From Aggregatimonas sangjinii (GTDB taxonomy: Bacteria > Bacteroidota > Bacteroidia > Flavobacteriales > Flavobacteriaceae): a DNA stretch of 64,000 bases. Below, in pieces: positions 55,079 to 64,000 of the stretch. Both the position numbers and the translations under genes were made by a program. Where the stretch lies: the NCBI RefSeq assembly GCF_005943945.1, contig NZ_CP040710.1, positions 3,517,501 to 3,581,500 on the forward strand, given 5' to 3'. Position 1 is the first letter of the stretch; each line of letters starts with the position of its first letter. Under the pieces are notes generated by a model that was not told the DNA's origin, did not search any database, and worked only from the letters and a program-made list of their open reading frames with translations.

Positions 55079-58000
55079 TCAATTCCTTGCATCGGCTTTG
55101 TCCCTGTCCTCGTCCTTTTTCTTTTGCTGAAAAACTTTCACACTGGTCTTCATATCGGCATACCTGGGGTCGGGAACATAATGTTGTTTTTCCATTTTGA
55201 TGACCTCGATACTCAAAAACCCGAATTCGCTCACCACTTTGCCGTAAAAGCGATAGATGCCCCTGCCCCTAAAATGATATTTGGCAGCTACGGGCGGAAA
55301 AAGCACCGTATCAAAGACTTTACCCTGTTGATCGATCATTGTGGCAAAATGCATTCGCTTGCCGGTGTGGGTACTGGTATTCTTGACCGTGACCAGATAG
55401 CCATAAATGTCGATGTGATGGTCTAGAAAACGTTCGAGGTCTTTGACACAGCGCTTATTTTTCGGAGGGGTCGCCAGCAATTCAAACGGACTACACAAAC
55501 AAAAGCCCAAAAGCTCCAATTGCGTAAAGGCCATTTCGAGGTCGGTGGTATGCAATCGAGGAATCTTAAAATCCTGATGCTTGGGCGGAAACAACTTCGG
55601 ATGGTCTATTTTTACATTCTTATTGAGAAAGAGATGCGCTTTCCAAAGCAGTTGATGCTTGTTCACTCCCGTAAACCGAAATGCATCGATACGGATCAGA
55701 ATACTCGCTTGATCGACCGTGATAAAAACGCGGTCCAAAAAATCCTCTAATGAAACATAGCTACCATTCGCCGTTCTATCTTTTAAGATGCGTTCCGATA
55801 CGCGATCTTCCAATTCCCGCAAATATCCGAATCCGAGAAAAATAGCCGAGCCGTAAATAACATTGTTGTTAAAACTCCTATTGATACAGGGCGGATAAAT
55901 GGTGGCGCCCAGCATTCGAGCCTCGTGCACATAAAATTCGGACCGGTAAAAGCCACCACCGTTATTGAGCACGGCAACTATATATTCCAGCGGATAATAT
56001 GCCCTTAAAAACAAGGTCTGATAACTTTCTACGGCATAGGAGGCCGAATGCCCCTTGGCAAAGGCATAGCCTGCAAAACTGGCAATCTGTTCCCAAATCT
56101 CATGGATAAGGGTGTCGGCGTACCCCTTTTTTCGGCAGTTATCGATGAATTTCTCCTCGACCCGTTGAAACTCTTCCCGCGATCGGAATTTACCGCTCAT
56201 ACCACGACGCAGTACATCGGCCTCGCCCAGATCCAGCCCCGCAAAATGATGTGCTACTTTGATGACATCTTCCTGATATACCATGACCCCATAGGTGTCG
56301 GGCATGATATCGAGCATTACCGGATGTGCTTTTTCCTCGGCCCTGCCCTTGTTCCGATGACGAAGAATATATTCACGCATCATCCCGCTTTTTGCGACCC
56401 CTGGCCTGATAATGGAGCTTGCAGCGACCAATCCGAGATAGGTATCGACCTCTAATTTCTTTAGAAGCATACGCATGGCGGGCGACTCTACATAAAAACA
56501 CCCCATGCATTGTGCCGTTTTGACCAGATTATTGATCTTGGGATCTTTCTTGAATTTCTTGACATCATGAATATCAAAAGTGCCGCTGTCCTTAGGCTGA
56601 TTGTATGCGATTATCTCAAGGGATTCCTTGATTTTAGACAAGCCCCGTTGCCCTAAAATATCGTATTTATAGAGACCCACATCTTCGGCAATGACCATAT
56701 CGAACATCGTCGTCGCAAACCCCTTGGGCGGCAAATGTGTGGCCGAAAACCAATGCAAAGGCTTTTCACTGATCAAAATACCCCCGGCATGAATGCTCAG
56801 GTAATTGGGCATCCCCATAATCAAACGGCCGTATTTGATGACCAATCGGGATACCTCATCGAGTTGTGAAAGGGTATACCTGCCTTCGGCAAGAAAATCG
56901 ATTTCGCTTTTGGGGAGTCCGAATACCTTGCCTAACTCCCGAACAACACCTTTATGCTTGAAGGTGACATAGGTACCCAGAAGTGCCACATGATCGAACC
57001 TCTTAAAAATATACTCGGTCATCGTTGGCCGGTCCCGATGCGAAAAGTCGATATCAAAATCGGGCGGATTGGCGCGATACAGGTTCATAAAACGCTCGAA
57101 ATAAAGGTCGAGTTCCATCGGGTCTACATCGGTAATACGCAAAAGGTAGGCAACGATACTGTTCGCCCCACTACCTCTACCTACATAAAAGAAGCCCTGC
57201 TTTCGGGCATAGGTGACAATATCCCAATTGATGAGAAAATAGGAAACGAAGCCCATGCTTTTAATGAGTTCCAATTCTTTTTCCAAACGTTCGATGATGC
57301 CATCTCCCCCGTCCGGATATCGATAAGGCAGCCCTTCTTGGCACAATCGCTCGATCATTTTCTCATCATCCTGCTTTGTGGCCAAGTAGGTTTTAAGGTT
57401 CTGTGGTTCCCTTCCTTTTGAAAAATCGAAATGAATGGAGCAGGCATTCAATAATCGCTCGGTATTTTCCAAGATAAAAGCATACTCCGAAAAAACTGCC
57501 GCCAAGTTTTCCATCGGAAACATTTTCTCGTTCTCGTCTGCTTCCTCGGTCTTTTCCAACTTGCTCAACAAGATGTTGTTGTCGATGGCGCGCAGTAATC
57601 GATGCGCGTTAAAGTCCCCCTTATTGCGGAATGTAACGGGCTGCTGTACGACCAACCTATCCTTCAATTGTAGTAGTCTAGAAAAAGGTAGGCGCCTTAA
57701 ATCGGCAATGGAAACTCCGATATATTCATGTGCCGCAAAATCATATTGATTGTCCTTCACCACTTTTTCAAAAGGATACACGACATAGGCATGTTCGAAT
57801 TTCGGGGCGATGGGAGGTAGTTCTTTTGCTTGGTGCAAATGTTCGGAAAGGAAATCATTCAGCTCTAGATAACCTTCGTTGTTTTTGGCGATTCCCACAA
57901 AACAGCAATCGACACCGTTCCTAAAATCGATTCCAAGTATGGGCTTCACGTTATATTCTGGAGCCTTTCGCACAAAATTGAGTGCGGCCGAGGTATTGTT

Positions 58001-58084
58001 GATATCGGTCAGCACCAATTGCGTTACCCGGTTTTCCTGCGCCAGTTTCAGGAGTTCCAACTCCGAAAAGGTTCCGTATCGCAT
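55079..58084 (-). CDS. DNA polymerase III alpha-like error-prone polymerase
   Basis: A 1001-residue alpha-like polymerase without the exonuclease domain. The PHP domain starts at residue 1 (RYGTFSELELLKLAQENR) but is not the canonical metal-complete type. The palm has PDFDIDFSHRDRP near 336-348 and SVGRGSGANSIVAYLLR. It ends in an OB-fold (about 885-965). Size and lack of exonuclease match DnaE2/ImuC, which extends past lesions. It lies downstream of dinB on the minus strand, a common mutasome pair. Gene symbol is not assigned because the DnaE1/DnaE2 split is inference. Confidence 0.8.
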   Translation of the reverse strand: MRYGTFSELELLKLAQENRVTQLVLTDINNTSAALNFVRKAPEYNVKPILGIDFRNGVDCCFVGIAKNNEGYLELNDFLSEHLHQAKELPPIAPKFEHAYVVYPFEKVVKDNQYDFAAHEYIGVSIADLRRLPFSRLLQLKDRLVVQQPVTFRNKGDFNAHRLLRAIDNNILLSKLEKTEEADENEKMFPMENLAAVFSEYAFILENTERLLNACSIHFDFSKGREPQNLKTYLATKQDDEKMIERLCQEGLPYRYPDGGDGIIERLEKELELIKSMGFVSYFLINWDIVTYARKQGFFYVGRGSGANSIVAYLLRITDVDPMELDLYFERFMNLYRANPPDFDIDFSHRDRPTMTEYIFKRFDHVALLGTYVTFKHKGVVRELGKVFGLPKSEIDFLAEGRYTLSQLDEVSRLVIKYGRLIMGMPNYLSIHAGGILISEKPLHWFSATHLPPKGFATTMFDMVIAEDVGLYKYDILGQRGLSKIKESLEIIAYNQPKDSGTFDIHDVKKFKKDPKINNLVKTAQCMGCFYVESPAMRMLLKKLEVDTYLGLVAASSIIRPGVAKSGMMREYILRHRNKGRAEEKAHPVMLDIMPDTYGVMVYQEDVIKVAHHFAGLDLGEADVLRRGMSGKFRSREEFQRVEEKFIDNCRKKGYADTLIHEIWEQIASFAGYAFAKGHSASYAVESYQTLFLRAYYPLEYIVAVLNNGGGFYRSEFYVHEARMLGATIYPPCINRSFNNNVIYGSAIFLGFGYLRELEDRVSERILKDRTANGSYVSLEDFLDRVFITVDQASILIRIDAFRFTGVNKHQLLWKAHLFLNKNVKIDHPKLFPPKHQDFKIPRLHTTDLEMAFTQLELLGFCLCSPFELLATPPKNKRCVKDLERFLDHHIDIYGYLVTVKNTSTHTGKRMHFATMIDQQGKVFDTVLFPPVAAKYHFRGRGIYRFYGKVVSEFGFLSIEVIKMEKQHYVPDPRYADMKTSVKVFQQKKKDEDRDKADARN

Positions 58085-58168
58085 GCTGTAATATGTGTGA
58101 CAGTTTAGATAGATGGTAGATTGAGATTTTAGATGTTAGCTATTTGGTGTTTGGTGTTGAATGAAAAA

Positions 58169-58286
58169 CGTCTTCGCGAGGAGGCACGACGAAGCGATCT
58201 GTTGAATTATAGCACAAGTGTATCCGCGGTGCCCCTCGTACTAAATGAAACAGGTCGCTTCAGCCAAAAAAGGCCTCGCGAAAACG
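58169..58286. repeat. Long imperfect inverted repeat
   Basis: Left arm 58169-58203 (CGTCTTCGCGAGG...GAAGCGATCTGTT) and right arm 58249-58286 (AACAGGTCGCTTC...CCTCGCGAAAACG) are complementary over most of 32 bases with a short internal mismatch block. The loop is about 45 bases. It lies between dinB and the second polymerase gene. Such TTCGCGAGG elements resemble interspersed Bacteroidota repeats. Confidence 0.75.
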
Positions 58287-58323
58287 TAGGTTGTATGTTT
58301 TTACCCTCATACTTTAAATTGTT

Positions 58324-58346
58324 CCCCCTTTGGGGTTTAGGGGGCC
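58324..58346. repeat. C-rich palindromic element
   Basis: CCCCCTTTGGGGTTTAGGGGGCC, a relative of 40191-40214 and 40272-40292, located at the dinB stop codon. Confidence 0.55.
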
Positions 58347-59560
58347 TACTGCTTTCGATGCGCCAGCACGATCGGCGGCTGGCCATTGAACGGATTGTGC
58401 ATTCGCCCGATCGTCTTAGAGCCCATGGCCGAGGCCCGAATCACGCTTTTGTCGCCATAGCGGTTTCGAATCGCATCCAAAGCCTGATAGAGGTTTAAAG
58501 CTTCTTCGGTATCATCGAAGAGGTCGATTTGGTAATTGCCCGACACCAAATGGCTGAATCGAACGCCTATCAAACGCACTAACAGCCTTCGGTTATATAA
58601 GATCTTGAACATTTCAAGGATTTTCGGAATCAGGATATGGTCGGCGCTCGTATACGGTATGCGCAATTGTTTGGAGTACGTATTGAAATCGGAATACCGG
58701 ATCTTAACCATGATGCAGGCCGTCAACTTTTCACCACGTCGTAATTGATAGGCCAAGTTTTCGGTCATCGCGATCAGGATGCCTTTTAGTTTTACCACAT
58801 CAATAGTGTCTTTGTCGAACGTACGTTCGGTAGAAATGGATTTTCGTTCCCAGAAAGGGGTTACGGGAGTATTGTCGATACCATTGGCACGCTTCCAGAT
58901 TACTGTCCCGTTCTTACCGAGTACACGCTGCATCACATCCATGGGCATTTCCTGTACGGTACCTACTTTGCGAAGGCCTAAATTACGTAGGGTCTGATAG
59001 GTCTTATCGCCTACCATGGGAATTTTTTTGATGGAAAGTGGCGCCAAAAAGGTCTTCTCAAGGCCGTAATCGATTTTTAACTGATTGTTGGGTTTGGCCT
59101 CATTGGTGGCGACTTTCGATACCACCTTATTGACCGATAATCCGAAGGAAATGGGCAAGCCGGTCTCGTTTATGATTTTCCGGCGTAGTTCGGAGGCATA
59201 TTTATAGGAGCCGAAAAATCGATCCATTCCGCTTAGATCCGCATAGAACTCATCGATACTCGATTTTTCAAAAAGTGGTACATACTCCTTGATGATTTCG
59301 GTAACCAAATCGGAATGTTTACTGTAGGTACCCGCATTGCCTTTTATCGTTACCGCTTCGGGGCATAATTCCCGCGCCATTTTCATGGGCATGCCCGAAT
59401 GAATACCATACCCTCGGGTCTCGTAGCTACAAGCGGCCACTACGCCACGGTCGCTCAGCCCACCGACAAGGACCGGCTTGCCTTTTAAACGGCTATCTAT
59501 TTGGCGTTCTACCGATACGAAAAAAGTATCGAGATCTAGATGTAAGATTGTTTTGTTCAT
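58346..59560 (-). CDS. dinB: Y-family DNA polymerase IV
   Basis: A 404-residue Y-family polymerase. The catalytic acids are Asp9 (HLDLDTFFVSVE) and Asp103-Glu104 (SIDEFYADLSG). A steric region RGYGIHSGMPMKMA follows, and the little-finger DNA-binding domain (about 240-350) is present. It performs translesion synthesis. It is upstream of a second alpha-like polymerase on the same strand, separated by 261 bases of repeats. No lexA/umuD/imuA gene appears beside it. It may instead be an ImuB-like partner. Confidence 0.9.
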   Translation of the reverse strand: MNKTILHLDLDTFFVSVERQIDSRLKGKPVLVGGLSDRGVVAACSYETRGYGIHSGMPMKMARELCPEAVTIKGNAGTYSKHSDLVTEIIKEYVPLFEKSSIDEFYADLSGMDRFFGSYKYASELRRKIINETGLPISFGLSVNKVVSKVATNEAKPNNQLKIDYGLEKTFLAPLSIKKIPMVGDKTYQTLRNLGLRKVGTVQEMPMDVMQRVLGKNGTVIWKRANGIDNTPVTPFWERKSISTERTFDKDTIDVVKLKGILIAMTENLAYQLRRGEKLTACIMVKIRYSDFNTYSKQLRIPYTSADHILIPKILEMFKILYNRRLLVRLIGVRFSHLVSGNYQIDLFDDTEEALNLYQALDAIRNRYGDKSVIRASAMGSKTIGRMHNPFNGQPPIVLAHRKQ

Positions 59561-59633
59561 TGCTATCCTAAAAACGGATAGCTAATATATGGAATTATTC
59601 CTATTTTTTGGATTATATCCAATATATTACAAT

Positions 59634-59665
59634 AAAAAAACGTCCTGCATTGAGCAGGACGTTTA
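59634..59665 (-). terminator. Terminator of the small membrane protein gene
   Basis: Stem ACGTCCTGC/GCAGGACGT with a 5-base loop; on the minus strand it runs into seven Ts. It follows the 59697 stop and precedes dinB, so dinB needs its own promoter. Confidence 0.8.
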
Positions 59666-59696
59666 GTACTTAAATCGATTGAATAGTTAAGTGCTT

Positions 59697-59867
59697 TTAT
59701 ACAAACGCAAAGCCTGTAGCTATTCTAAAAAGCAATGCGTAGAGCCCCATTGCAATTAATGTGAAACTAAACCATGCGTAAATTTTCATGTAGTTTTTCA
59801 ACAAATAGTTTCCCAAATTTCTAAATCCTTCTAAATAAATTTCCCTAATAAGTAAAGTTGTCTTCAT
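59697..59867 (-). CDS. Small membrane protein, 56 aa
   Basis: A 56-codon ATG-to-TAA frame, MKTTLLIREIYLEGFRNLGNYL.... Residues about 30-54 are hydrophobic (WFSFTLIAMGLYALLFRIATG), giving a single membrane span with a basic N-terminal helix. It resembles a Bacteroidota family I recall as DUF6747, from memory. It ends at a strong terminator. No function is known. Confidence 0.6.
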   Translation of the reverse strand: MKTTLLIREIYLEGFRNLGNYLLKNYMKIYAWFSFTLIAMGLYALLFRIATGFAFV

Positions 59868-60094
59868 ATGCATTTCATTTTATATAGTCTACTGCAAAGA
59901 TGGTGCTAGATAGGAAGTTTAGTATATATAACAGCTAAAAGGATAAAAATTCAGTTGAAAGGAAACACCTTTGCAGCTTAACCGAATTGTATGCATTTTA
60001 AAGATCGTTTTTCACAGTAGCGACCGATTCTTCACATTTTGAAAGGAAATCTAATAGATTTTGCCCCTAGCGATACGAATAAGGTTGCAGGTAC

Positions 60095-60130
60095 AAAAAA
60101 CCCCGTTTCCTAAAATCGGAAACAGGGCTT
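60095..60130 (-). terminator. Terminator of the beta-barrel gene
   Basis: On the minus strand CCCTGTTTCC pairs with GGAAACGGGG (one wobble) around a short loop, followed by TTTTTTG. It is 34 bases beyond the stop at 60164. Confidence 0.8.
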
Positions 60131-60163
60131 TCAAACAAACCAACTCAAACCTTCGGTAATTTC

Positions 60164-60757
60164 TTATTGTCCGAATTTGTAGCCAAACGTGGCCAGAAGC
60201 ATCAAGTTTTTCAAATTGGAGGTATTGGTCGTAGAAATATCGAATAGACCGAATTCCGTTCCGATACCTACTTCGAAACTATCATTGAAAATGATTCCAA
60301 CGCCAGTATGGAAACCTAGATCTAAGCTTTTGAAATTATTGCCCGCAGTATTGCCGATCTCTAACCGCTCACCTGCAAGATTTGCGGAGACCAGCACCCC
60401 GACATTCAATCCGGCAGTAGCAAAAAAGTATCCCGAACCCCCCACTTCAAAAAATTCATAGCGCGCTCCCACAGGAAGGTCAAGGTAAAACAGATTGAAA
60501 TTTCCGGCAGCGGAAGAAGCTCCCTTCTTTGCGAAACCAAGTCCCGAACCTAGATAAAAGTCGTCGGTCAGATCAAACTCGATGGTGCCTCCTATCTTGA
60601 CTCCCAATGCCCTCCCAAACAGAGCATCGTCACCCGGGTCTGGGGACGTGATGTTCGCGAGCCCAATACCACCTCTAACACCAAAAATTTGTGCTTGGGT
60701 CGAAAAGCTTGCCATTACAACCATTAAAACCATAAGTACTTTTGCAGAATTTTTCAT
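60164..60757 (-). CDS. Outer-membrane beta-barrel protein
   Basis: A 197-residue protein with a signal peptide (about residues 1-22, cleavage near STQAQ). The remainder alternates hydrophobic/aromatic strands, as in the eight-stranded PF13568-type barrels: GVRGGIGLANI, FYLGSGLGFAKKGA, and a final aromatic LMLLATFGYKF. It is expected in the outer membrane. Substrate or role is unknown. The gene is divergent from a histidine kinase gene. Confidence 0.8.
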   Translation of the reverse strand: MKNSAKVLMVLMVVMASFSTQAQIFGVRGGIGLANITSPDPGDDALFGRALGVKIGGTIEFDLTDDFYLGSGLGFAKKGASSAAGNFNLFYLDLPVGARYEFFEVGGSGYFFATAGLNVGVLVSANLAGERLEIGNTAGNNFKSLDLGFHTGVGIIFNDSFEVGIGTEFGLFDISTTNTSNLKNLMLLATFGYKFGQ

Positions 60758-60947
60758 AGTCCGTATTTTTTGAAGATTATGGATTTTCGTGTTCTCGAAA
60801 CATCCGATTATTTAGATGGGAGAAAGGTATAGAGAAAGCCTATCCAGCGAAATACCCCCTAAGTTGTATTTTTTTCTACTGGTTTTCCAGTATATTGAAT
60901 TTTAGGTATTTATAGTACCATATAGATATAGTATATTGGCTTTAGCA

Positions 60948-62978
60948 ATGATGAAACACCGAAATCGAATGCGCGTTTTATTCCATCTAATTCTACTATA
61001 TCTACCCTTCAGTATTTCTGGCCAAATAGAAGGGGAACAGTATAGAGATAGCCTGCTTATGGAGCTGCAGCATTTAAAAAACCTCGAAAAAGAACAGCAA
61101 GACGCCGACATCATGAGTGACAAGGTAGCCCTCCTTTGTTTACTCGCGAGGGAATATGATGGCATTGATTCTACTAAAACCTTTGATTTCGCTTTCGAAG
61201 CGCTAAAAATCAGCGAGAAGCGCGAATACCGGATTGGCGTAATCGACGCCAATTTTACTTTGGGAAGGGCATTCATGTATATCGATCCCACCGAGGCCGC
61301 CGGTTATCTAGAGGAAGGGTATCTGCTGGCGGACAAACTTGTTAAAAACGATTCTTCGCAAAAACTATTAAAACTTTGGGCAAATGGGACCTATAATCTC
61401 GGCCTTAGCTATGGTTATATGGGAAAACACCAAAAGGAAATCGAGTTTACCAGCCAGGTAATTCCCGTTGTTGAAAAATTGGGAGATTCCCTTTTTCTAG
61501 CGAATATTTACACCAACCTAGGTGTGAAATACCTGAATCTAGTCAATCATAAAGATGGATATCACAGCTTGAGAAGAGGCCGGGAAATCTATAAATCGCT
61601 GAACGACCCACAGGAGACGACGTTTAATATCATTCAAATGGCAATGGCCTTCGAAGGTCTAGATTCTTTGGGTCAGATGAAGAAGACGTTGGCCGAAGCC
61701 AAAGTTCTTCTTGAAAAGTACCCCAATGTCTTCGACAAATTCAATTACAACCTACAAGAAAGCCAGTATTATCTGCGTACCGAACGACCGAAGAACGCCA
61801 TCGAATCACTTGACCGGATTCTAGGCCTGGTAGAGAACGATACAAACTCCAAACTGTACGGAATGGTAATGCAGCGCTATGCCAGAGCCTATAAAGGAAT
61901 ACAGGACTTTGAACGTGCTTCTGACTATGCTACGAAGTATATCGCCAACTCAAAAGCGACGCAAAGCGGAATGGGTTGGTTCGAAGGCCTTTATGAACGT
62001 TCGGAGTACCATGCCGCGGCCGAGCATTACGAAGATGCCTATAAAGATCTGTTATTGGCCGTTGATATCTACGATAGCCTGGAAACTATGAATACCATAG
62101 CCAAGCTTGAAGAACTAAATATCAAATTCGAGACTGCCGAACAGGAAAAAGAGATATTGGGCCTGAGAGTTAAAAACGAGGAAAAGAAATCGCATGCCTA
62201 TCTTTTAGGTGCTTTGGCCAGTATACTGGCCTTTATACTTTTCATAGGATATTATGCCTATAACCAAAAACTGAGAAAAGCGCGTAAGAAAGAGCTCAGG
62301 CAGGAAGCAGAGGTGAATTTGCTAAAACAGGAACAGCAGAACAAGATTTTTTCCGCTATGATAGAAGGGCAGGAGAAAGAACGCAAACGACTGGCCATAG
62401 ATCTTCACGACGGTCTTGGGGGAAGGCTAAGCGGTATTAGCATGAACCTTTCCAAGTTGGATAAGGACGAGCCCAAACAATATCCGAAGAAACAATTACA
62501 AAAGGTCATGAAGGACCTGGACGATTCGCTCACCGAGTTGCGAACCATAGCCAGGAACATGATGCCGGAAACCTTGGTGAAATTCGGACTTCAAGCAGCA
62601 TTGAAAGATTATTGCAGCAGCATGACCGGAAAGGACACCAAGGTAACACTGCAATTTTATGGTGGGGACAAAGGCATCGGAATACAACAGCAGGTAACGA
62701 TGTATCGGGTGATACAAGAACTGATCAACAACGCCATTAAGCATGCAAAGGCTTCGGAAGTTTTGGTGCAATATATGCGCGAGGGAAACAATGTGGACAT
62801 CACGGTCGAAGACAATGGTATCGGTTTTGAAAAAAATAAGAATAACACCCACGATAATGGAATGGGATTATCGAACTTACGAACCCGAGTAGCCTATTTA
62901 AAAGGGGACCTCGATTTTCATAGCGAAGTCAACGAAGGGACAACGGTTAACGTACATATCAATATCGATGCAGCATAA
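60948..62978 (+). CDS. TPR-containing sensor histidine kinase (HisKA_3)
   Basis: The ATG at 60948 (or 60951) is favoured over a TTG four codons upstream. After a signal (RVLFHLILLYLPFSISG) the N-terminal two thirds (about residues 40-390) are TPR-like helical repeats in the periplasm. One membrane helix (about 405-428; AYLLGALASILAFILFIGYY) and a coiled coil follow. The kinase core has the phosphoacceptor His near 487 in RLAIDLHDGLGG and a HATPase domain (VEDNGIGFE, GMGLSNLRTR). It is coupled to the regulator gene by an 11-base overlap. The signal sensed is unknown. Confidence 0.88.
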   Translation: MMKHRNRMRVLFHLILLYLPFSISGQIEGEQYRDSLLMELQHLKNLEKEQQDADIMSDKVALLCLLAREYDGIDSTKTFDFAFEALKISEKREYRIGVIDANFTLGRAFMYIDPTEAAGYLEEGYLLADKLVKNDSSQKLLKLWANGTYNLGLSYGYMGKHQKEIEFTSQVIPVVEKLGDSLFLANIYTNLGVKYLNLVNHKDGYHSLRRGREIYKSLNDPQETTFNIIQMAMAFEGLDSLGQMKKTLAEAKVLLEKYPNVFDKFNYNLQESQYYLRTERPKNAIESLDRILGLVENDTNSKLYGMVMQRYARAYKGIQDFERASDYATKYIANSKATQSGMGWFEGLYERSEYHAAAEHYEDAYKDLLLAVDIYDSLETMNTIAKLEELNIKFETAEQEKEILGLRVKNEEKKSHAYLLGALASILAFILFIGYYAYNQKLRKARKKELRQEAEVNLLKQEQQNKIFSAMIEGQEKERKRLAIDLHDGLGGRLSGISMNLSKLDKDEPKQYPKKQLQKVMKDLDDSLTELRTIARNMMPETLVKFGLQAALKDYCSSMTGKDTKVTLQFYGGDKGIGIQQQVTMYRVIQELINNAIKHAKASEVLVQYMREGNNVDITVEDNGIGFEKNKNNTHDNGMGLSNLRTRVAYLKGDLDFHSEVNEGTTVNVHINIDAA

Positions 62979-63603
62979 ACCTATTAGCGTACTGATCGTA
63001 GATGATCACCCGATGGTCATCGAAGGACTAAAAACCCTTTTGAGCGATGATGAACGGGTTGCCATAAAAACCCATTTTACCAACGGGCAAGACACCCTTG
63101 ATTTTTTGGAGACCGAAATCGTAGATGTGATTTTATTGGACGTAAACCTTCCCGATATCAATGGTGTGGAAATGGTAAAAATGATTCTGGACAAACGCGC
63201 GACCATCAATATTCTCGGCTTGAGCACCTACAGCGAACCGAGCATCATCAACCAAATGATCAAGAACGGTGTGAAAGGATACCTGCTGAAGAATGCCACT
63301 TCCGATGAACTGGTCACTGCGATTTCACAGGTTCACGAAGGTCATTTTTATTTTGGAAGCGAAGTACAAAAAATTTTGGCGGATTCGGTGACCCAGGAAA
63401 CGCAGGATATTCCAAAACTTACACGAAGGGAAACCCATATCCTAAAATTGATCGCCGAGGGTAAAACGACCAATACCATTGCGGAAGAACTTTTTATAAG
63501 TCCGCTTACGGTGGAAACCCATCGACGTAACCTCATGCAGAAAATGGAGGTTTCGAATGCGGCATCCCTTATCAAAATAGCGATAGAAAAAAAGTTGATT
63601 TAG
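62968..63603 (+). CDS. NarL/LuxR-type response regulator
   Basis: A 211-residue response regulator. The receiver has D12-D13, the phosphoacceptor D58 (LLDVNLPD) and a lysine in YLLKNA near residue 110. The C-terminal LuxR helix-turn-helix (about 148-208) includes LTRRETHILKLIAEGKTT and SPLTVETHRRNLM. It is the cognate partner of the upstream kinase by overlap. Target genes are not known. Confidence 0.9.
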   Translation: MQHKPISVLIVDDHPMVIEGLKTLLSDDERVAIKTHFTNGQDTLDFLETEIVDVILLDVNLPDINGVEMVKMILDKRATINILGLSTYSEPSIINQMIKNGVKGYLLKNATSDELVTAISQVHEGHFYFGSEVQKILADSVTQETQDIPKLTRRETHILKLIAEGKTTNTIAEELFISPLTVETHRRNLMQKMEVSNAASLIKIAIEKKLI

Positions 63604-63953
63604 CTACTATGGCACATTCCAAAAGTGCGTGAAGCTTCCCAAGAATCGACTGTGCGTCAATTTGGCCATTACCTTCCCGTAAAGTTTTAATGTAGTTTTA
63701 ATCGCTCCATAGCGAGATTTTCGTTACAAACCATCCAAATTAATACGGCATAAAAAAACCGTAGACCTACTTATTTTTGACTCCGTAACTTTTTGTCCAA
63801 GAAATTCCTTGCCCACATCATTCTACTAGAACCCTATTTTCATCCCTATTGCCTAAAACATATTTTAAAATGTAAACCTCCCGCAAATCAATCCCCCTAA
63901 TTCTTGAAATCTCACTATATTAGTCAGATACTTAAAATTGAAAACAACCCAAT
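63604..63953. other. Intergenic, no recognised feature
   Basis: About 350 A/T-rich bases between the response regulator and the partial gene at the window end. No promoter, terminator or RNA was recognised with confidence. Confidence 0.5.
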
Positions 63954-64000
63954 ATGCAATTCAAAACAATCAACTACACGAAAACACTAATTTTTGCGCT
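63954..64000 (+). CDS. Partial gene start, probable exported protein
   Basis: An ATG at 63954 is followed by MQFKTINYTKTLIFAL, which looks like a basic start then a hydrophobic signal. The rest is outside the window. Only the start and this N-terminus are claimed. Confidence 0.35.
   Translation, partial: MQFKTINYTKTLIFA

Noticed and set aside
54840-55082. 80-aa minus-strand ORF between the polymerase and the carboxypeptidase-regulatory gene
   Set aside because: It overlaps the end of the polymerase gene by four bases but has no start signal, motif or plausible domain, so no gene is called.

Overview
The window reads as a chromosomal segment of a marine Flavobacteriaceae bacterium (Bacteroidota). 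The pointers are lipoproteins with Bacteroidota lipoboxes, S1 sulfatases beside a PF05426-type polysaccharide lyase, NodT-RND efflux, a DNA polymerase III alpha fused to a DnaQ-like exonuclease, an extended ribosomal protein S16, and several TAnnTTTG (-7) promoter elements. The genus cannot be fixed from the sequence alone.

Layout. 1-5241: histidine utilisation operon hutH(partial)-hutI-hutU-hutG. 5242-7727: a small charged ORF, a candidate minus-strand small RNA, an alpha/alpha-toroid lipoprotein and a group III truncated hemoglobin. 7876-13045: an apparent amino-sugar/galactose salvage locus (GH109-like enzyme, nucleotidyltransferase, NahK-like kinase, mutarotase) ending in a decayed sodium:sugar symporter. 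13149-18392: PVC-type cytochrome lipoprotein, beta-lactamase-fold hydrolase, DUF6249-like membrane protein, and an ECF sigma factor with a membrane partner. 18426-24228: tripartite RND efflux operon. 24753-29890: polysaccharide lyase, two sulfatases and a pirin. 30254-31720: an AraC-type regulator carrying a complete C-terminal BLUF photosensor domain.

31901-39039 is an AT-richer genomic island bounded by 121-bp direct repeats (about 95% identical) and abutting tRNA-Asp. Its minus-strand genes form a cassette-like series: a decayed serine recombinase, HNH protein, small zinc ribbon, YcxB-like gene with an internal stop, a ParE-type toxin/antitoxin pair, MltG, an unknown protein, and DUF1801 with a frameshifted YdeI. 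An 18-nt motif (consensus AATCCTTTATTTGAACTT on the + strand) sits once at the 3' end of each one- or two-gene unit and never inside the two-gene units. A Fic protein with a palindrome touching its start codon lies at the right end on the + strand.

39243-64000 is mostly core: DUF58 protein, thioredoxin, DnaE, a third sulfatase, rpsP-rimM, a four-repeat CHRD protein with a cupredoxin domain, TrmN6-like methyltransferase, a GCDH-like acyl-CoA dehydrogenase, two near-identical copies of a terminator-ended small RNA candidate, a DinB plus second DnaE mutagenesis pair, an outer-membrane beta-barrel protein, and a TPR histidine kinase/LuxR response regulator pair. The strongest candidates for new biology are the AraC-BLUF regulator and the serine-recombinase-headed cassette-like array.
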